A DNA stretch of 64,000 bases from Neorhizobium populisoli (GTDB taxonomy: Bacteria; Pseudomonadota; Alphaproteobacteria; Rhizobiales; Rhizobiaceae): the NCBI RefSeq assembly GCF_019430945.1, contig NZ_JAHYCB010000016.1, forward strand, positions 1 through 64,000, given 5' to 3'. A model generated the notes under the pieces. That model was given only the letters and a program-made list of their open reading frames with translations, searched no databases and had not been told where the DNA came from. The position numbers and the translations under genes were made by a program. This document shows, in pieces, positions 43,042-51,697 of the stretch; the first letter of the stretch is position 1, and every line of letters starts with the position of its first letter.

Positions 43042-44655
43042 ATGCATTCTCCCTATTTGCTCTTCGAACATCAGGCGCTGAAAGCTCCCGAGGCGCTGAT
43101 GCTGACCGCGCCAAGGAGCGCGAAGCTGCCCTATGCGCCGGATGGATTTCGCTTTTCCTATGGCGAGATTTTCGCTCGCGTTAGCATTTTAAAGCAGACG
43201 TTCGCCGACGCTGGCTATGGAATCGGGTCGAGGATCGCGCTGCTTCTCGAAAACCGGCCGGAGTTCTTCGATTTTTGGCTGGCCTTGAATGCGATCGGCG
43301 CTTCGATCGTGCCCATCAATCCGGATCTGCGTCGCGACGAAATGCTCTTCCAGCTCGACATGGCAGAAGCCTCGCTGATGATCGTCATCGCGGAACGACT
43401 CGGTGAGCTGCGCGACATCAAGCCAAACGTAGTTACCGTGATTGCCGTCGGGGACGAGCTTCCCGCGTCTGCGCAAAAGTGTGAGGCGCGGCCGGGCGGG
43501 CCGGAGGCGGAATGCGCGCTTCTCTTCACCTCCGGCAGTACCGGAAAGCCGAAAGGCTGCATCCTTTCCAATATCTACTTCATCACCATCGCCGAATGGT
43601 ACACGACGCAAGGCGGCATTGCGGAGATGGGTGAGGGCAGGGAAGTGGCACTGACGCCGCTGCCAATGTTCCACATGAACGCGCTTGGCTGCACGGCGGT
43701 CGGGATGATCATGAAGGGTGGCGCGATCGTGCCGCTCGATCGCTTTCACGCCAGTTCCTGGTGGGATTCGATCGCCGATTCCCAGGCGACGATCATCCAT
43801 TGTCTTGGCGTCATCCCGGCGGTCCTGCTCCAGCTTCCCGCAGTTGCGGCGGAGCAGGCACATAAGGTGAAATTCGCGCTCGGGCCAGGCGTCAATGCGC
43901 GCCACAAGATCGAGTTCGAGGAACGTTACCGCATTCCGATCGTCGAAGCATGGGCGATGACGGAAACTGGCGGGCGGGGGGTCACGACGACAGCTGCGGA
44001 CGATTATACGCCGGGCCTGCGCTGCATCGGCCGCCCGCGCGCCGGAATGGATTTTCGCATCGTCGATGATGGGGGCAAAGATGCCGAGCTCGGCAGGCCC
44101 GGTGAGCTTCTGGTGCGCGCTAAGGGAGACAACCCCCGCGATGGCTTCTTCAGCGGCTACCTGAAGGATGAAAAAGCGACTGAAGAAGCCTGGGAGGGCG
44201 GCTGGTTCCACACCGGCGATGTCGTTTACGCTGACGAGAAAGGCTTGCTCTATTTCTTCGATCGGAAGAAGAGCATCGTGCGCCGTAGCGGCGAAAATAT
44301 CGCCGTGCTCGAGGTCGAGGCGGCGCTTGCCAAGAACCCGGGCGTGAAGGCAGCCGCCGTAACGCCGGTTCCGGACGACTTGCGGGGCGAGGAAGTGTTT
44401 GCCTTCATAGTGGAGAGCGAAGCTGTCGAGCCGGCGGAGCCTGCCGAGAAGGCCAGACTAATGATCGAGTCTGCCGCTGCAGATATCGCCTATCACAAGC
44501 TGCCCGGCTATGTCGTCTTCATCGACAGGCTGCCGATCAGCTCGACCCAGAAACTGCAGCGCGGTGAGATCAAGACCATGGCGGCGACGGCCGTTGAAGA
44601 TGGAACGGCAATCGACCTGCGCAAACTGAAAGCCGCGATCCGCAAGTCCAGATAA
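43042..44655 (+). CDS. AMP-forming acyl-CoA ligase
   Basis: This 537-residue ANL-family enzyme uses ATP and CoA to activate a carboxylic acid. Motifs: P-loop LLFTSGSTGKPKGC, core helix motif AWAMTETGG, WFHTGDVVYADEKG, RKKSIVRRSGENIAVLEVE hinge, and the C-terminal Lys in STQKLQRGEI. The closest subgroup by eye is crotonobetaine/carnitine-CoA ligase (CaiC-like), but the substrate is open. The start at ATG 43042 follows TTGAGGACG; a frame from 42931 is less likely. It heads the CoA-dependent block. Confidence 0.88.
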   Translation: MHSPYLLFEHQALKAPEALMLTAPRSAKLPYAPDGFRFSYGEIFARVSILKQTFADAGYGIGSRIALLLENRPEFFDFWLALNAIGASIVPINPDLRRDEMLFQLDMAEASLMIVIAERLGELRDIKPNVVTVIAVGDELPASAQKCEARPGGPEAECALLFTSGSTGKPKGCILSNIYFITIAEWYTTQGGIAEMGEGREVALTPLPMFHMNALGCTAVGMIMKGGAIVPLDRFHASSWWDSIADSQATIIHCLGVIPAVLLQLPAVAAEQAHKVKFALGPGVNARHKIEFEERYRIPIVEAWAMTETGGRGVTTTAADDYTPGLRCIGRPRAGMDFRIVDDGGKDAELGRPGELLVRAKGDNPRDGFFSGYLKDEKATEEAWEGGWFHTGDVVYADEKGLLYFFDRKKSIVRRSGENIAVLEVEAALAKNPGVKAAAVTPVPDDLRGEEVFAFIVESEAVEPAEPAEKARLMIESAAADIAYHKLPGYVVFIDRLPISSTQKLQRGEIKTMAATAVEDGTAIDLRKLKAAIRKSR

Positions 44656-44692
44656 TACTACTCCCACATGGCAACTCTCTTGATACGAATGA

Positions 44693-44707
44693 ATTCAAAG
44701 CTAAAAT
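44693..44707. promoter_or_regulatory. motif related to GTTTA-N4-TAAAC (site 4)
   Basis: ATTCAAAGCTAAAAT lies just before the Ohr start codon, where it could overlap the promoter -10 region. It keeps the TTyAA--CTAAA core of the other sites. Confidence 0.35.
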
Positions 44708-44713
44708 CCATAT

Positions 44714-45151
44714 ATGGGGGCTCGTGTGACGCCGGAAAAGATCCTTTACCAGACCACTGTCACCGCGCATGGAGGACGTGACGGTCAAGCGCGGAGCGTC
44801 GACGGCGGCTTCTCGGTTAATCTCTCCGTGCCCAAAGTCCTTGGTGGACCGGGCGGTGAGGGCACAAATCCGGAGCAGCTCTTTGCTGCCGGTTACGCGG
44901 CCTGCTTTCTCGGCGCGGTAAAGCTCGTCGCTCGCAACAGTAAGGTCGCGTTGCCGGACGATACGTCTGTCACGGCCACGGTGGGGATTGGTCCGGTACC
45001 CGCTGGTTATGCACTGGCGGTCGAACTGGTCGCTTCGCTGCCCGGGATCGAGCGTAGCGTTGCAGAAGACATCGTCTCGGGTGCGCATGAGCGTTGCCCC
45101 TATTCCAACGCCACGCGTGGCAATGTGGACGTCAAGCTGACGGTCGCCTGA
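44714..45151 (+). CDS. Ohr/OsmC-family organic hydroperoxide reductase
   Basis: This 145-residue protein has the Ohr pattern: LYQTTVTAHGGRDGQARSVD, GGPGGEGTNPEQLFAAGYAA, the peroxidatic Cys in AACFLGA, and the second Cys in ERCPYSNATRGNVDV. The conserved Arg (in QARSVDG) and Glu (NPEQLF) are present. It reduces organic peroxides using lipoylated or thiol donors. There is no clear ribosome site before ATG 44714, so the message may be nearly leaderless. It lies in a catabolic operon rather than next to an ohrR gene, and its stop overlaps the next start (TGATG). Confidence 0.9.
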   Translation: MGARVTPEKILYQTTVTAHGGRDGQARSVDGGFSVNLSVPKVLGGPGGEGTNPEQLFAAGYAACFLGAVKLVARNSKVALPDDTSVTATVGIGPVPAGYALAVELVASLPGIERSVAEDIVSGAHERCPYSNATRGNVDVKLTVA

Positions 45152-46326
45152 TGAACCTTTCAAAAGCGCGGCAAGGTTATAATGGCGTTGTGCTGGCGGT
45201 ACCGGTGACGGTGCCCTATGAGCGCTATTCCATCGAGACTGCGCATTGGTGGATCGGCAAGGCGCTTCGGGCCCTGGCTGAAGGTACGGGGATAAGTCAC
45301 CGCGATTTCGACGGTTTTTCCGTTTCGAGTTTCACCATGGGCCCGGACAGTGCGATCGCGCTGACCCAGCATTTCGGCCTCTCGCCGCGTCATCTGGATC
45401 ACGTCCCGATGGGCGGTGCAGCAGGCATTGTCTCAATCCGACGCGCCGCACGGGCGGTGCAGGCGGGAGACGCGGATATCGTCGCTTGCGTGGCCGCCGA
45501 CACGAACCAGGTCGATACGTTCCGCAAGACGCTCGCCAATTTTTCCCGATTTGCGCAGGACGCATCCTATCCCTATGGCGCAGGCGGCCCGAATGCGAGT
45601 TTCGCGCTGATCGCCCGGCATTACATGGATGCCTATGGCGCGACCCGCGAGGACTTCGGCAAGCTTTGCGTTGCGCAACGCGACAACGCGCTGAAGAACC
45701 CGCATGCACTGATGAAAAAGCCGCTGACGCTCGATCAGTATCTTTCGTCGAAGCCGATCGCCGAGCCATTTCATCTGTTCGATTGCGTCATGCCCTGCGC
45801 CGGTGCTGAGGCATTTCTGGTCCTGCGCGAGGAGACGGCAAAGGCGCTCGACCTGCCTTTCGTGCGGCTCTTGTCGGCAATCGAGCGGCACAACGCTTTT
45901 CCGGATGATCCGATCCAGGTGCGCGGTGGCTGGGTGTTGGACCGCGATGAACTTTATGCCATGGCGGGCGCCAAGCCCGATGATATGGATTTTGTCCAGA
46001 CCTATGACGATTACGCGGTCATCTCGATGATGCAGTTCGAGGATCTGGGGTTTTGCAAAAAAGGCGAGGGGCCCGATTTCGTCCGAGCCAATACGTTCAC
46101 AATCGATGGCTCGATGCCGCACAATACGTCCGGGGGCCAACTTTCTGCGGGTCAGGCGGGGGCCGCCGGCGGTCATCTCGGCATTACGGAAGCAATACGG
46201 CAATTGCTCGGGACTGCCGGCGCGACGCAGGTGAAGGAAGCCCAACTCGGTCTGGTCTCCGGTTTCGGCATGATCAATTACGACCGCGGACTTGCCTCCG
46301 CGGCCGCCATTCTGGCGAGGGCCTGA
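45151..46326 (+). CDS. thiolase-like protein (SCP-x / Ltp2-type), catalytic Cys region altered
   Basis: This 391-residue thiolase-fold protein has GKALRALAEGTGISHRDFDG, a middle loop YPYGAGGPNASFALIARHYM and NTSGGQLSAGQAGAAGGHLG in the C-terminal half. The N-terminal nucleophile position, usually Cys in CASG, reads GGAAG (VPMGGAAGIVSI). So it is unlikely to be a classical thiolase. Proteins of this kind pair with a DUF35 protein to make retro-aldolases (Ltp2-ChsH2 type) or HMG-CoA-synthase-like enzymes, and a DUF35 protein follows here. An acyl-CoA retro-aldolase or ligase-type role is inferred. The start overlaps the Ohr stop. Confidence 0.82.
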   Translation: MNLSKARQGYNGVVLAVPVTVPYERYSIETAHWWIGKALRALAEGTGISHRDFDGFSVSSFTMGPDSAIALTQHFGLSPRHLDHVPMGGAAGIVSIRRAARAVQAGDADIVACVAADTNQVDTFRKTLANFSRFAQDASYPYGAGGPNASFALIARHYMDAYGATREDFGKLCVAQRDNALKNPHALMKKPLTLDQYLSSKPIAEPFHLFDCVMPCAGAEAFLVLREETAKALDLPFVRLLSAIERHNAFPDDPIQVRGGWVLDRDELYAMAGAKPDDMDFVQTYDDYAVISMMQFEDLGFCKKGEGPDFVRANTFTIDGSMPHNTSGGQLSAGQAGAAGGHLGITEAIRQLLGTAGATQVKEAQLGLVSGFGMINYDRGLASAAAILARA

Positions 46327-47570
46327 TGACCGAGCCACTCGCCAAGCCGAACCGAAAGAACCCGTTATCGCGCACGAACCAGCCGCTGCTGCCGCCGTCC
46401 GCCCGCAGCCGCAAGGCGCATGGGCTGACGCTTGCGGCCTGCGTCGGCCGCTTCATGTTGCAATGCTGCGGTGAGTGCGGAAGATATACTTATCCGGTGC
46501 GCGAGGCCTGTCCGAACTGCCTGTCGTCGAACCTGCGTTTCATGGACGCGGCCACCGGCGGCACGCTTATTTCGGAAACGCAGATCGAGGCGAGCGGCGA
46601 TCCTTATTATCGTGGACACATGCCTTGGCGGACAGGTTTGGTCCGGCTTGATTGCGGGCCGAGCGCGGTCGTGCATCTGCATGGCGAATGCGGCGGGCCG
46701 GGCAGTTCGCTCAGATTGTCGCTTCAGCTGGATCGTGCCGGCCAAGCCGTCTTTTTTGCTCACCCGATTTCGGAGACGCCGAATATGGAAGACGATCCGC
46801 AATGGCGCGAACTCACAGCCGATCCGAAAGATCGGCGCGTCCTGATCACCGATGGTCGCAGCCTCGTTGCGGTCGCGCTGGCGCGGGCGCTCGGGAAAGC
46901 AGGCGCCGCGAGGATTTTCGTCGGTGTGGCCGATGGCTGGAAACCGTTCGATGAAAGGCAGGCCCTTGAGGCGATCGAAGGCGTGGAGTTGGTCGATCTG
47001 GATCTCACTAGCGAACGGTCGGTACAGGAACTGGCTATGGATATCGGCGCCAGGGTCGAAATCCTTGTCAATACCGCCGACCACGTCCGGCCGGCGCATC
47101 TTTTCGAGGCAGGCGCGGCCAACTCGGCGCGTGAAGCTATGGATCACACCGTTATGGGCCTCATGCGGTTGGCACAGGCGTTTGGGCCGGTGATGCGGTC
47201 GCGTGGCGCCGATGGCGCAGCGGGAGCCGTCGCCTGGGTCAACGTCCTGTCCGTTCACGGTCTCAGTAGCATGCCGCAATTCGGCGTCCATTCCGCGGCG
47301 CATGCCGCTTGCCAGTCGCTGTCGCAATGGCTGCGCAGCGAGCTTCGGCAGGGTGGCGTTCGCGTGATCAACGCGTTTACCGGGCCGCTCGATACCGAGT
47401 GGTTCCAGACGGTGCCGCCGCCCAAGGTGGCGCCGAGAATGCTGGCGGATGCCGTCGTCGACGGGCTGAGACGCGGGCTTGAAGACATTTATGTCGGTGA
47501 CGTCGCCAGGGATATCGAGGCGCGGTTGTTCGACAATCCGAAAGCCGTCGAGCGGGAGGCCGGCCAATGA
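46326..47570 (+). CDS. DUF35 zinc-ribbon/OB-fold domain fused to a degenerate short-chain dehydrogenase
   Basis: Residues about 45-160 form a DUF35 unit with zinc ligands C48-x2-C51-x10-C62-x2-C65 and an OB-fold-like strand set. From about residue 170 a Rossmann/SDR-like domain follows. Its glycine motif reads TDGRSLVAVALA, where TGxxxGIG is normal. The catalytic Tyr-x3-Lys reads H-S-A-A-H, so neither Tyr nor Lys is present. The SDR half is therefore probably non-catalytic and structural. DUF35 partners of thiolase-like proteins bind acyl-CoA; this one follows the thiolase-like gene with overlapping start and stop. The fusion is unusual. Confidence 0.78.
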   Translation: MTEPLAKPNRKNPLSRTNQPLLPPSARSRKAHGLTLAACVGRFMLQCCGECGRYTYPVREACPNCLSSNLRFMDAATGGTLISETQIEASGDPYYRGHMPWRTGLVRLDCGPSAVVHLHGECGGPGSSLRLSLQLDRAGQAVFFAHPISETPNMEDDPQWRELTADPKDRRVLITDGRSLVAVALARALGKAGAARIFVGVADGWKPFDERQALEAIEGVELVDLDLTSERSVQELAMDIGARVEILVNTADHVRPAHLFEAGAANSAREAMDHTVMGLMRLAQAFGPVMRSRGADGAAGAVAWVNVLSVHGLSSMPQFGVHSAAHAACQSLSQWLRSELRQGGVRVINAFTGPLDTEWFQTVPPPKVAPRMLADAVVDGLRRGLEDIYVGDVARDIEARLFDNPKAVEREAGQ

Positions 47571-48358
47571 GCGGGGATATTCTCGGATCACTCGCGGCGG
47601 CGCTGGCCGGAGGCTCCATAAAGGTGGTCGATCTCACCCACACACTGTCGCCGGACTTCCCGGTTATCGTCATGCCACCGGAACTCGGCCAGTCGGCGCC
47701 GTTCCGTATGGAAAGGATTTCCCGATACGATGCGGGTGGTCCAGCTTGGTATTGGAACAATCTTTCCTTCGGCGAACATACAGGCACGCATTTCGATGCG
47801 CCGGTCCATTGGTACACGGGCCGTAACCTGCCGCTCAATTCCGTTGACACGCTGCCGCCGGCGGACATGGTAGCGCCAGCCTGCGTCATCGACTGCACCC
47901 AACAAACATCGAAAGACGCGGACTTCCTGTTAACAGTCGCGAATGTGACGGCATGGGAGGAAGAATACGGTCGCATTCCGGCACGATCCTGGGTTTTGCT
48001 GCGCACCAACTGGTCGAAAAAATCCGGTGCGGCCTATGCCAATCTCCAGTCGGATGGCGCGCATACGCCGGGGCCGGATGCTGAGGTCATGCGGTTTTTG
48101 GTCGAAGAGCGCGGTATTATCGGCTTTGGCACGGAAACGATCGGCACCGATGCCGGGCAGGCGGGCCATTTTTCGCCGCCCTATCCCGCCCATCACTATC
48201 TGCATGGGGCAGGGCGGTATGGTCTTCAGTGCCTCACCAATCTCGACCAGCTTCCAGCCACCGGAGCGTTGATCCTGGCCGCGCCACTGAAAATCCAAAA
48301 CGGTTCCGGCAGCCCGCTTCGGGTGCTGGCTCTGGTTCAGGAGCGCTCAACGGGATGA
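47567..48358 (+). CDS. cyclase-family metal-dependent hydrolase (kynurenine-formamidase-like)
   Basis: This 263-residue protein has the cyclase-family metal site SFGEHTGTHFDAPVHW (H-x-GTH-x-D-x-P-x-H). It continues with LLRTNWSKKSG and the later GFGTETIGTDAG and NLDQLPATGALI. It belongs to PF04199, whose members hydrolyse N-formylkynurenine, isatin or other cyclic amides. The start codon overlaps the stop of the DUF35-SDR gene, so it is in the same operon. The 3' end overlaps the converging MarR gene by 22 bases. Confidence 0.88.
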   Translation: MSGDILGSLAAALAGGSIKVVDLTHTLSPDFPVIVMPPELGQSAPFRMERISRYDAGGPAWYWNNLSFGEHTGTHFDAPVHWYTGRNLPLNSVDTLPPADMVAPACVIDCTQQTSKDADFLLTVANVTAWEEEYGRIPARSWVLLRTNWSKKSGAAYANLQSDGAHTPGPDAEVMRFLVEERGIIGFGTETIGTDAGQAGHFSPPYPAHHYLHGAGRYGLQCLTNLDQLPATGALILAAPLKIQNGSGSPLRVLALVQERSTG

Positions 48359-48870
48359 GAACCGCTCGCCACGCGCCGGGCGGCAGTGTCGTAGAAACTC
48401 GTCAGCAGTTCCAGCATTTCCGTTGCATCGCCAAGCCCTTTTTCAGCCTGATCCATCTTCTGGATCAGCGAGACGAGCAGCTGGCGTCTGAGCCCCCGGT
48501 AGTCCTGCGTCAGCTTGGTGCCCTTGCGGGTCGGCGTGTAAAGCGTGTCCTTGCGGGAGCGGCCTTTGACCCGCTCGATAAGCTGCATCGTCTGCAATTT
48601 CTTGATCGCGTATTGAATGTTGGCAGTATCGTCGCGGCCGAGCAGACGGGAGATTTCGCCAAGCCCTTTCGGCTTGTTGCGATAGCGGATCGTGTGCAGG
48701 ATGGCGGTATCCAGGCCGCTCAGGCCCGAACCTGCAAGCTCGCTCGAACATTCCGACTGCCAGCGCAGAAAGGCTGCGGAAATGCGCCACAGAGACCATT
48801 CGAACTCGGTCAATGCCGCTTCCGACATCTCGACCGATGGGGCGCTCAGCGGTTTCTCGGTCGTGCTCAT
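48337..48870 (-). CDS. MarR-family transcriptional regulator
   Basis: This 177-residue protein is read from ATG 48870 (CGGAGAATCGC upstream). A dimerisation helix (ALTEFEWSLWRISAAFLRWQ), a winged-helix domain (GLGEISRLLGRDDTANIQYA) and the wing (VKGRSRKDTLYTPTRKGTKL) are visible. It resembles the MarR group that includes PaaX-like and HpaR-like regulators of aromatic or organic-acid catabolism. It converges on the CoA block and is divergent from the racemase-like gene, so it may control either. Confidence 0.85.
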   Translation of the reverse strand: MSTTEKPLSAPSVEMSEAALTEFEWSLWRISAAFLRWQSECSSELAGSGLSGLDTAILHTIRYRNKPKGLGEISRLLGRDDTANIQYAIKKLQTMQLIERVKGRSRKDTLYTPTRKGTKLTQDYRGLRRQLLVSLIQKMDQAEKGLGDATEMLELLTSFYDTAARRVASGSHPVERS

Positions 48871-48910
48871 GCGATTCTCCGGCGTGCTTTTGAAGCGGGA
48901 GTAAAGCCTT

Positions 48911-48923
48911 AAAACCGTGTTTT
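48911..48923. promoter_or_regulatory. possible MarR operator
   Basis: AAAACCGTGTTTT is an inverted repeat with 5-base arms in the 99-base interval between the MarR gene and the divergent racemase-like gene. MarR proteins usually bind such palindromes in their own promoter. Short arms keep confidence low. Confidence 0.3.
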
Positions 48924-48969
48924 GACGAGAGCGAATTCTCGCAAGTGACAAGAGCAAAACGAGGGGTCA

Positions 48970-49776
48970 ATGCGCATCTTCTGGCAGAGCTTTATCGACG
49001 CAACGGCAAGCGCCGCCTATATGAAGCGGCTTTCGGATTATCTCAACGGTATTGCCGAGCCCGGTACGACGGTAGACGTTTTCGGCATCAGCCCGCCGGA
49101 CCGGCATTTTGGGAGACTGGCCGAATTCCGCTGCGCCGCCGTGGCGATTGACAACGGGCTGGAGGCCGCAAGCCGCGGTTATGACGCAGTCGTCATCGGC
49201 CATTTCCAGGACCCCGGGCTCTACGAACTCAAATCCGCGCTGACGATCCCGGTCATCGGCACAGGCGAGGTCTGCATGCACTATGCCGCCCGGCTTGGTC
49301 GTCGCCTGGCGCTCGTCACGCTGGATGATGTTTTTCAGGTGTGGCATTACGAGCAAGCCGATCTCTATGGTCTCGGCAGCCGGGTACGGCATGTCGTGGG
49401 CATGAACTGCGAGCCGTCGGATTTCAGTGCGGCATTTGCGGGTGACGATGAAGCGCGCCGACGCATGCTTGCGGATTTCACCGCCTGCGCCGAACCACTG
49501 GTGCGGGATGGCGCCGACGTCGTGGTGCCGGCGGGCGTCCTGCCGGGTCTATTGGTCGGAGGCGAATTCGGATTCAAGGTGCTGCACGCGCCGGTCATCA
49601 ATACGGCTGCCGTGGCGCTGAAGAGTGCGGAGATGGATGTTCGACTACAAAAGCTCAACGGTATCGAAGTCAGCCGCGGCCCGTTCTGTTCGTTGGCAAA
49701 CCAGCATGCCGTCGACGACTTCCGCAACTTCGTTGCAAACGGCCGGGGAGCCCGGCTCTTTCCGAGCGAGACCTGA
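48970..49776 (+). CDS. aspartate/glutamate/hydantoin racemase-like protein lacking both catalytic Cys
   Basis: This 268-residue protein has the Asp/Glu racemase superfamily fold pattern (MRIFWQSFIDATASAAYMKR, GTGEVCMHYAARLGRRLALV). The usual first Cys in the CFxDPGL motif reads HFQDPGL, and the second (GCxG) reads PAGVLPG. With neither Cys it cannot use the two-base racemase mechanism. It may be a hydrolase, isomerase or decarboxylase relative. It follows the MarR gene divergently and converges with the oxidoreductase gene. Confidence 0.72.
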   Translation: MRIFWQSFIDATASAAYMKRLSDYLNGIAEPGTTVDVFGISPPDRHFGRLAEFRCAAVAIDNGLEAASRGYDAVVIGHFQDPGLYELKSALTIPVIGTGEVCMHYAARLGRRLALVTLDDVFQVWHYEQADLYGLGSRVRHVVGMNCEPSDFSAAFAGDDEARRRMLADFTACAEPLVRDGADVVVPAGVLPGLLVGGEFGFKVLHAPVINTAAVALKSAEMDVRLQKLNGIEVSRGPFCSLANQHAVDDFRNFVANGRGARLFPSET

Positions 49777-49802
49777 AGACGTCGCAACACTCGGGTACGA
49801 GA

Positions 49803-50729
49803 TCACATCGTCAAAACCAGGCGCCCCCGCGAGATGGCGCCCTTTTCCATGAGCCGATGGGCTTCGACCGCATCCGAAAGCGGTATGGTCCGCGCGACTT
49901 GAGGCTTGATCACACCGGCGCCGGCGAGATCCATCATCGCCTGCAATGCCGACCGGTCATCCGTCACCATGACGCGGGTGACAGTGACACCGAATTCCGC
50001 GCCGCGATCATTGATCGGGTCAGCGACAAGCCAGGCCAGGCGGCCGCCTTTGGTCAGGACCTTGTAAGATTTGTCGTGGACCACGCCGCCCATGAGATCG
50101 AAGACGACGTCCTGATCCTTCACGGTGTCGGAAAAGTCATCCTCGTCATAAGCGACGACATGATCCGCACCGAGGCCAAGGACATAATCCCGGTTGGTCG
50201 AGCGGCAGGTGGTCGTCACCTTAGCGCCGAGATGATGGCAAAGCTGGATGAGCAGGCCGCCAACGGCGCCGGCGCCGGAATGCACGAGTACTTTTTCACC
50301 TGATTTGACCTCTGCGGTCTGCACGGAAAGCCAGGCACTGAGGCTCGCATTGGTCAAGGCAACAGCCTCGACAATCGAAAGGTTTTCAGGAATTTTGACG
50401 GCGCTCGCGGCATCGACGGCGATCATTTCCGCATAGCCGCCTTGGGCGAAGAAACGGGCCATGACGGCGACGCGATCGCCGGGTTTGAACTCCGTCACGC
50501 CGTTCCCGACCGAAAGTACGGTCCCGCCGCCATCGCGTCCGGGAACGCTCGGCATGGGCAGGGTGAAATGGCTTTTCAGATAACCAGCACGGAGCTTCCA
50601 GTCGAAGGGCGTGACACTGGCAGCCTCCAGCCCGACGCGAATCTGTCCTGGTTCGGCGACCGGATCCGGCAGATCGATATATTGCATGACCTCGGCCGGG
50701 CCGTGTTCATTATACTGGATAGCCTTCAC
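49803..50729 (-). CDS. NADPH-dependent quinone oxidoreductase-like protein (zinc-independent MDR)
   Basis: This 308-residue medium-chain reductase begins with a GROES-like domain (VTPFDWKLRAG, then VPGRDGGGTVLSVG) and continues with a Rossmann domain (VLVHSGAGAVGGLLIQLCHH, AxGxxG pattern). No structural-zinc Cys cluster is seen. It belongs to the QOR/zeta-crystallin class that reduces quinones or alpha,beta-unsaturated carbonyls. The start is taken at GTG 50729 behind GGGAG; ATG 50753 overlaps the repaired stop of the upstream aldolase gene. Confidence 0.85.
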   Translation of the reverse strand: MKAIQYNEHGPAEVMQYIDLPDPVAEPGQIRVGLEAASVTPFDWKLRAGYLKSHFTLPMPSVPGRDGGGTVLSVGNGVTEFKPGDRVAVMARFFAQGGYAEMIAVDAASAVKIPENLSIVEAVALTNASLSAWLSVQTAEVKSGEKVLVHSGAGAVGGLLIQLCHHLGAKVTTTCRSTNRDYVLGLGADHVVAYDEDDFSDTVKDQDVVFDLMGGVVHDKSYKVLTKGGRLAWLVADPINDRGAEFGVTVTRVMVTDDRSALQAMMDLAGAGVIKPQVARTIPLSDAVEAHRLMEKGAISRGRLVLTM

Positions 50730-50753
50730 GATCTCACTCCCAGGACGATACAT

Positions 50754-51504
50754 TATTCGTTGCGTGCGGCCGCTGTGCCGCCCGCCAGGCTTGTGCCGAG
50801 AGACATCGTGTCGCTCGCCAATAGATAGACGCTGATGCCCATTTCGACGATTTGTCGACAACCTCGGGCGAGGTGAGGAAAATGCCGTCGGCCTCGCCGG
50901 TGGCACGGGCCGCCTCAGCAATCTTCAGAATCGCAGCATCCAGCGTCTTGGCGCCTTTCGGCCCGATCACATCGAGCGAAACCGAAAGATCGCCGGGGCC
51001 CATGAAAATGACTTCGACACCTTCGACAGCGACAATCTCGTCGCCACTGACCAAGCCTCTGGCAGTCTCGATCTTGATCGCTAAAACTAGGCTTTCATTG
51101 GCGCTTTCGAGGTCATCGCGAAAACGATAGCTATAGCCGGCCGTGGGGCCGGGTCCAACTCCATGCTCGCCGACCGATCGATACCGTGTCGCTATCACCG
51201 CAGCCTTGGCTCGTGCGGCGGTCGATACGCGCGGCACAAGCACGTCTGCTATGCCCGCGTCGAGTACGCCTGCAATCGATGCCCTTGTATGGCCCGGCAA
51301 GCGCACCAATTCACGAACGCTATCGATATCAAAGGCGCCAATGGGACCCCTCAATTCGTGGCCAATCTGTGCGTCCCCAGCATTGAAGTAGATGAAATCC
51401 AGCCCGGATGCCTGCGTCACTTCAAAACCGATAGAGTGAGGAATGGCGGCAAACGCATCGATTGGCCGCTCGTAACCAATACACTTCTGGCGGAAGGCGC
51501 TCAT
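50754..51504 (-). pseudogene. HpcH/HpaI-family aldolase with one-base frameshift near the C terminus
   Basis: From ATG 51504 (AAGGATTTT upstream) the frame shows the HpcH/HpaI pattern: FEVTQASGLDFIYFN, PGHTRASIAGVLDAGIADVL, IKIETARG with the metal/pyruvate loop, and VIFMGPGDLSVSLD. After TSPEVVDK (about 50850) the frame turns to unrelated residues. The adjacent frame continues correctly as EMGISVYLLASDTMSLGTSL and stops at TAA near 50754. One missing A in an A-run (AAATCG where AAAATCG is expected) explains it. The metal-binding part is intact, so an enzyme with an altered tail is still possible. A sequencing error is also possible. Confidence 0.75.
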
Positions 51505-51557
51505 AAAATCCTTCGGGTAGCCGGCCATATAGTGTGTAGGCCCCACGGTGAATTATA

Positions 51558-51572
51558 GTTTAAACCTAAAAT
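51558..51572. promoter_or_regulatory. motif related to GTTTA-N4-TAAAC (site 3)
   Basis: GTTTAAACCTAAAAT lies between the aldolase gene and the divergent FadR regulator. It matches site 1 in the first arm exactly and differs in one base of the second. This is the best candidate for a site bound by the adjacent regulator. Confidence 0.45.
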
Positions 51573-51697
51573 TCTTCAGACCGCAAGCAGGTTAACCGCA
51601 TACTGAACGCCACGTTTTTTTCGGTGGAACGTCGGATATTGCCGAGTTTGGCTTGATTTATGCTCAGAACCGTATACGGTTTTTGCGGGAGATTGCA

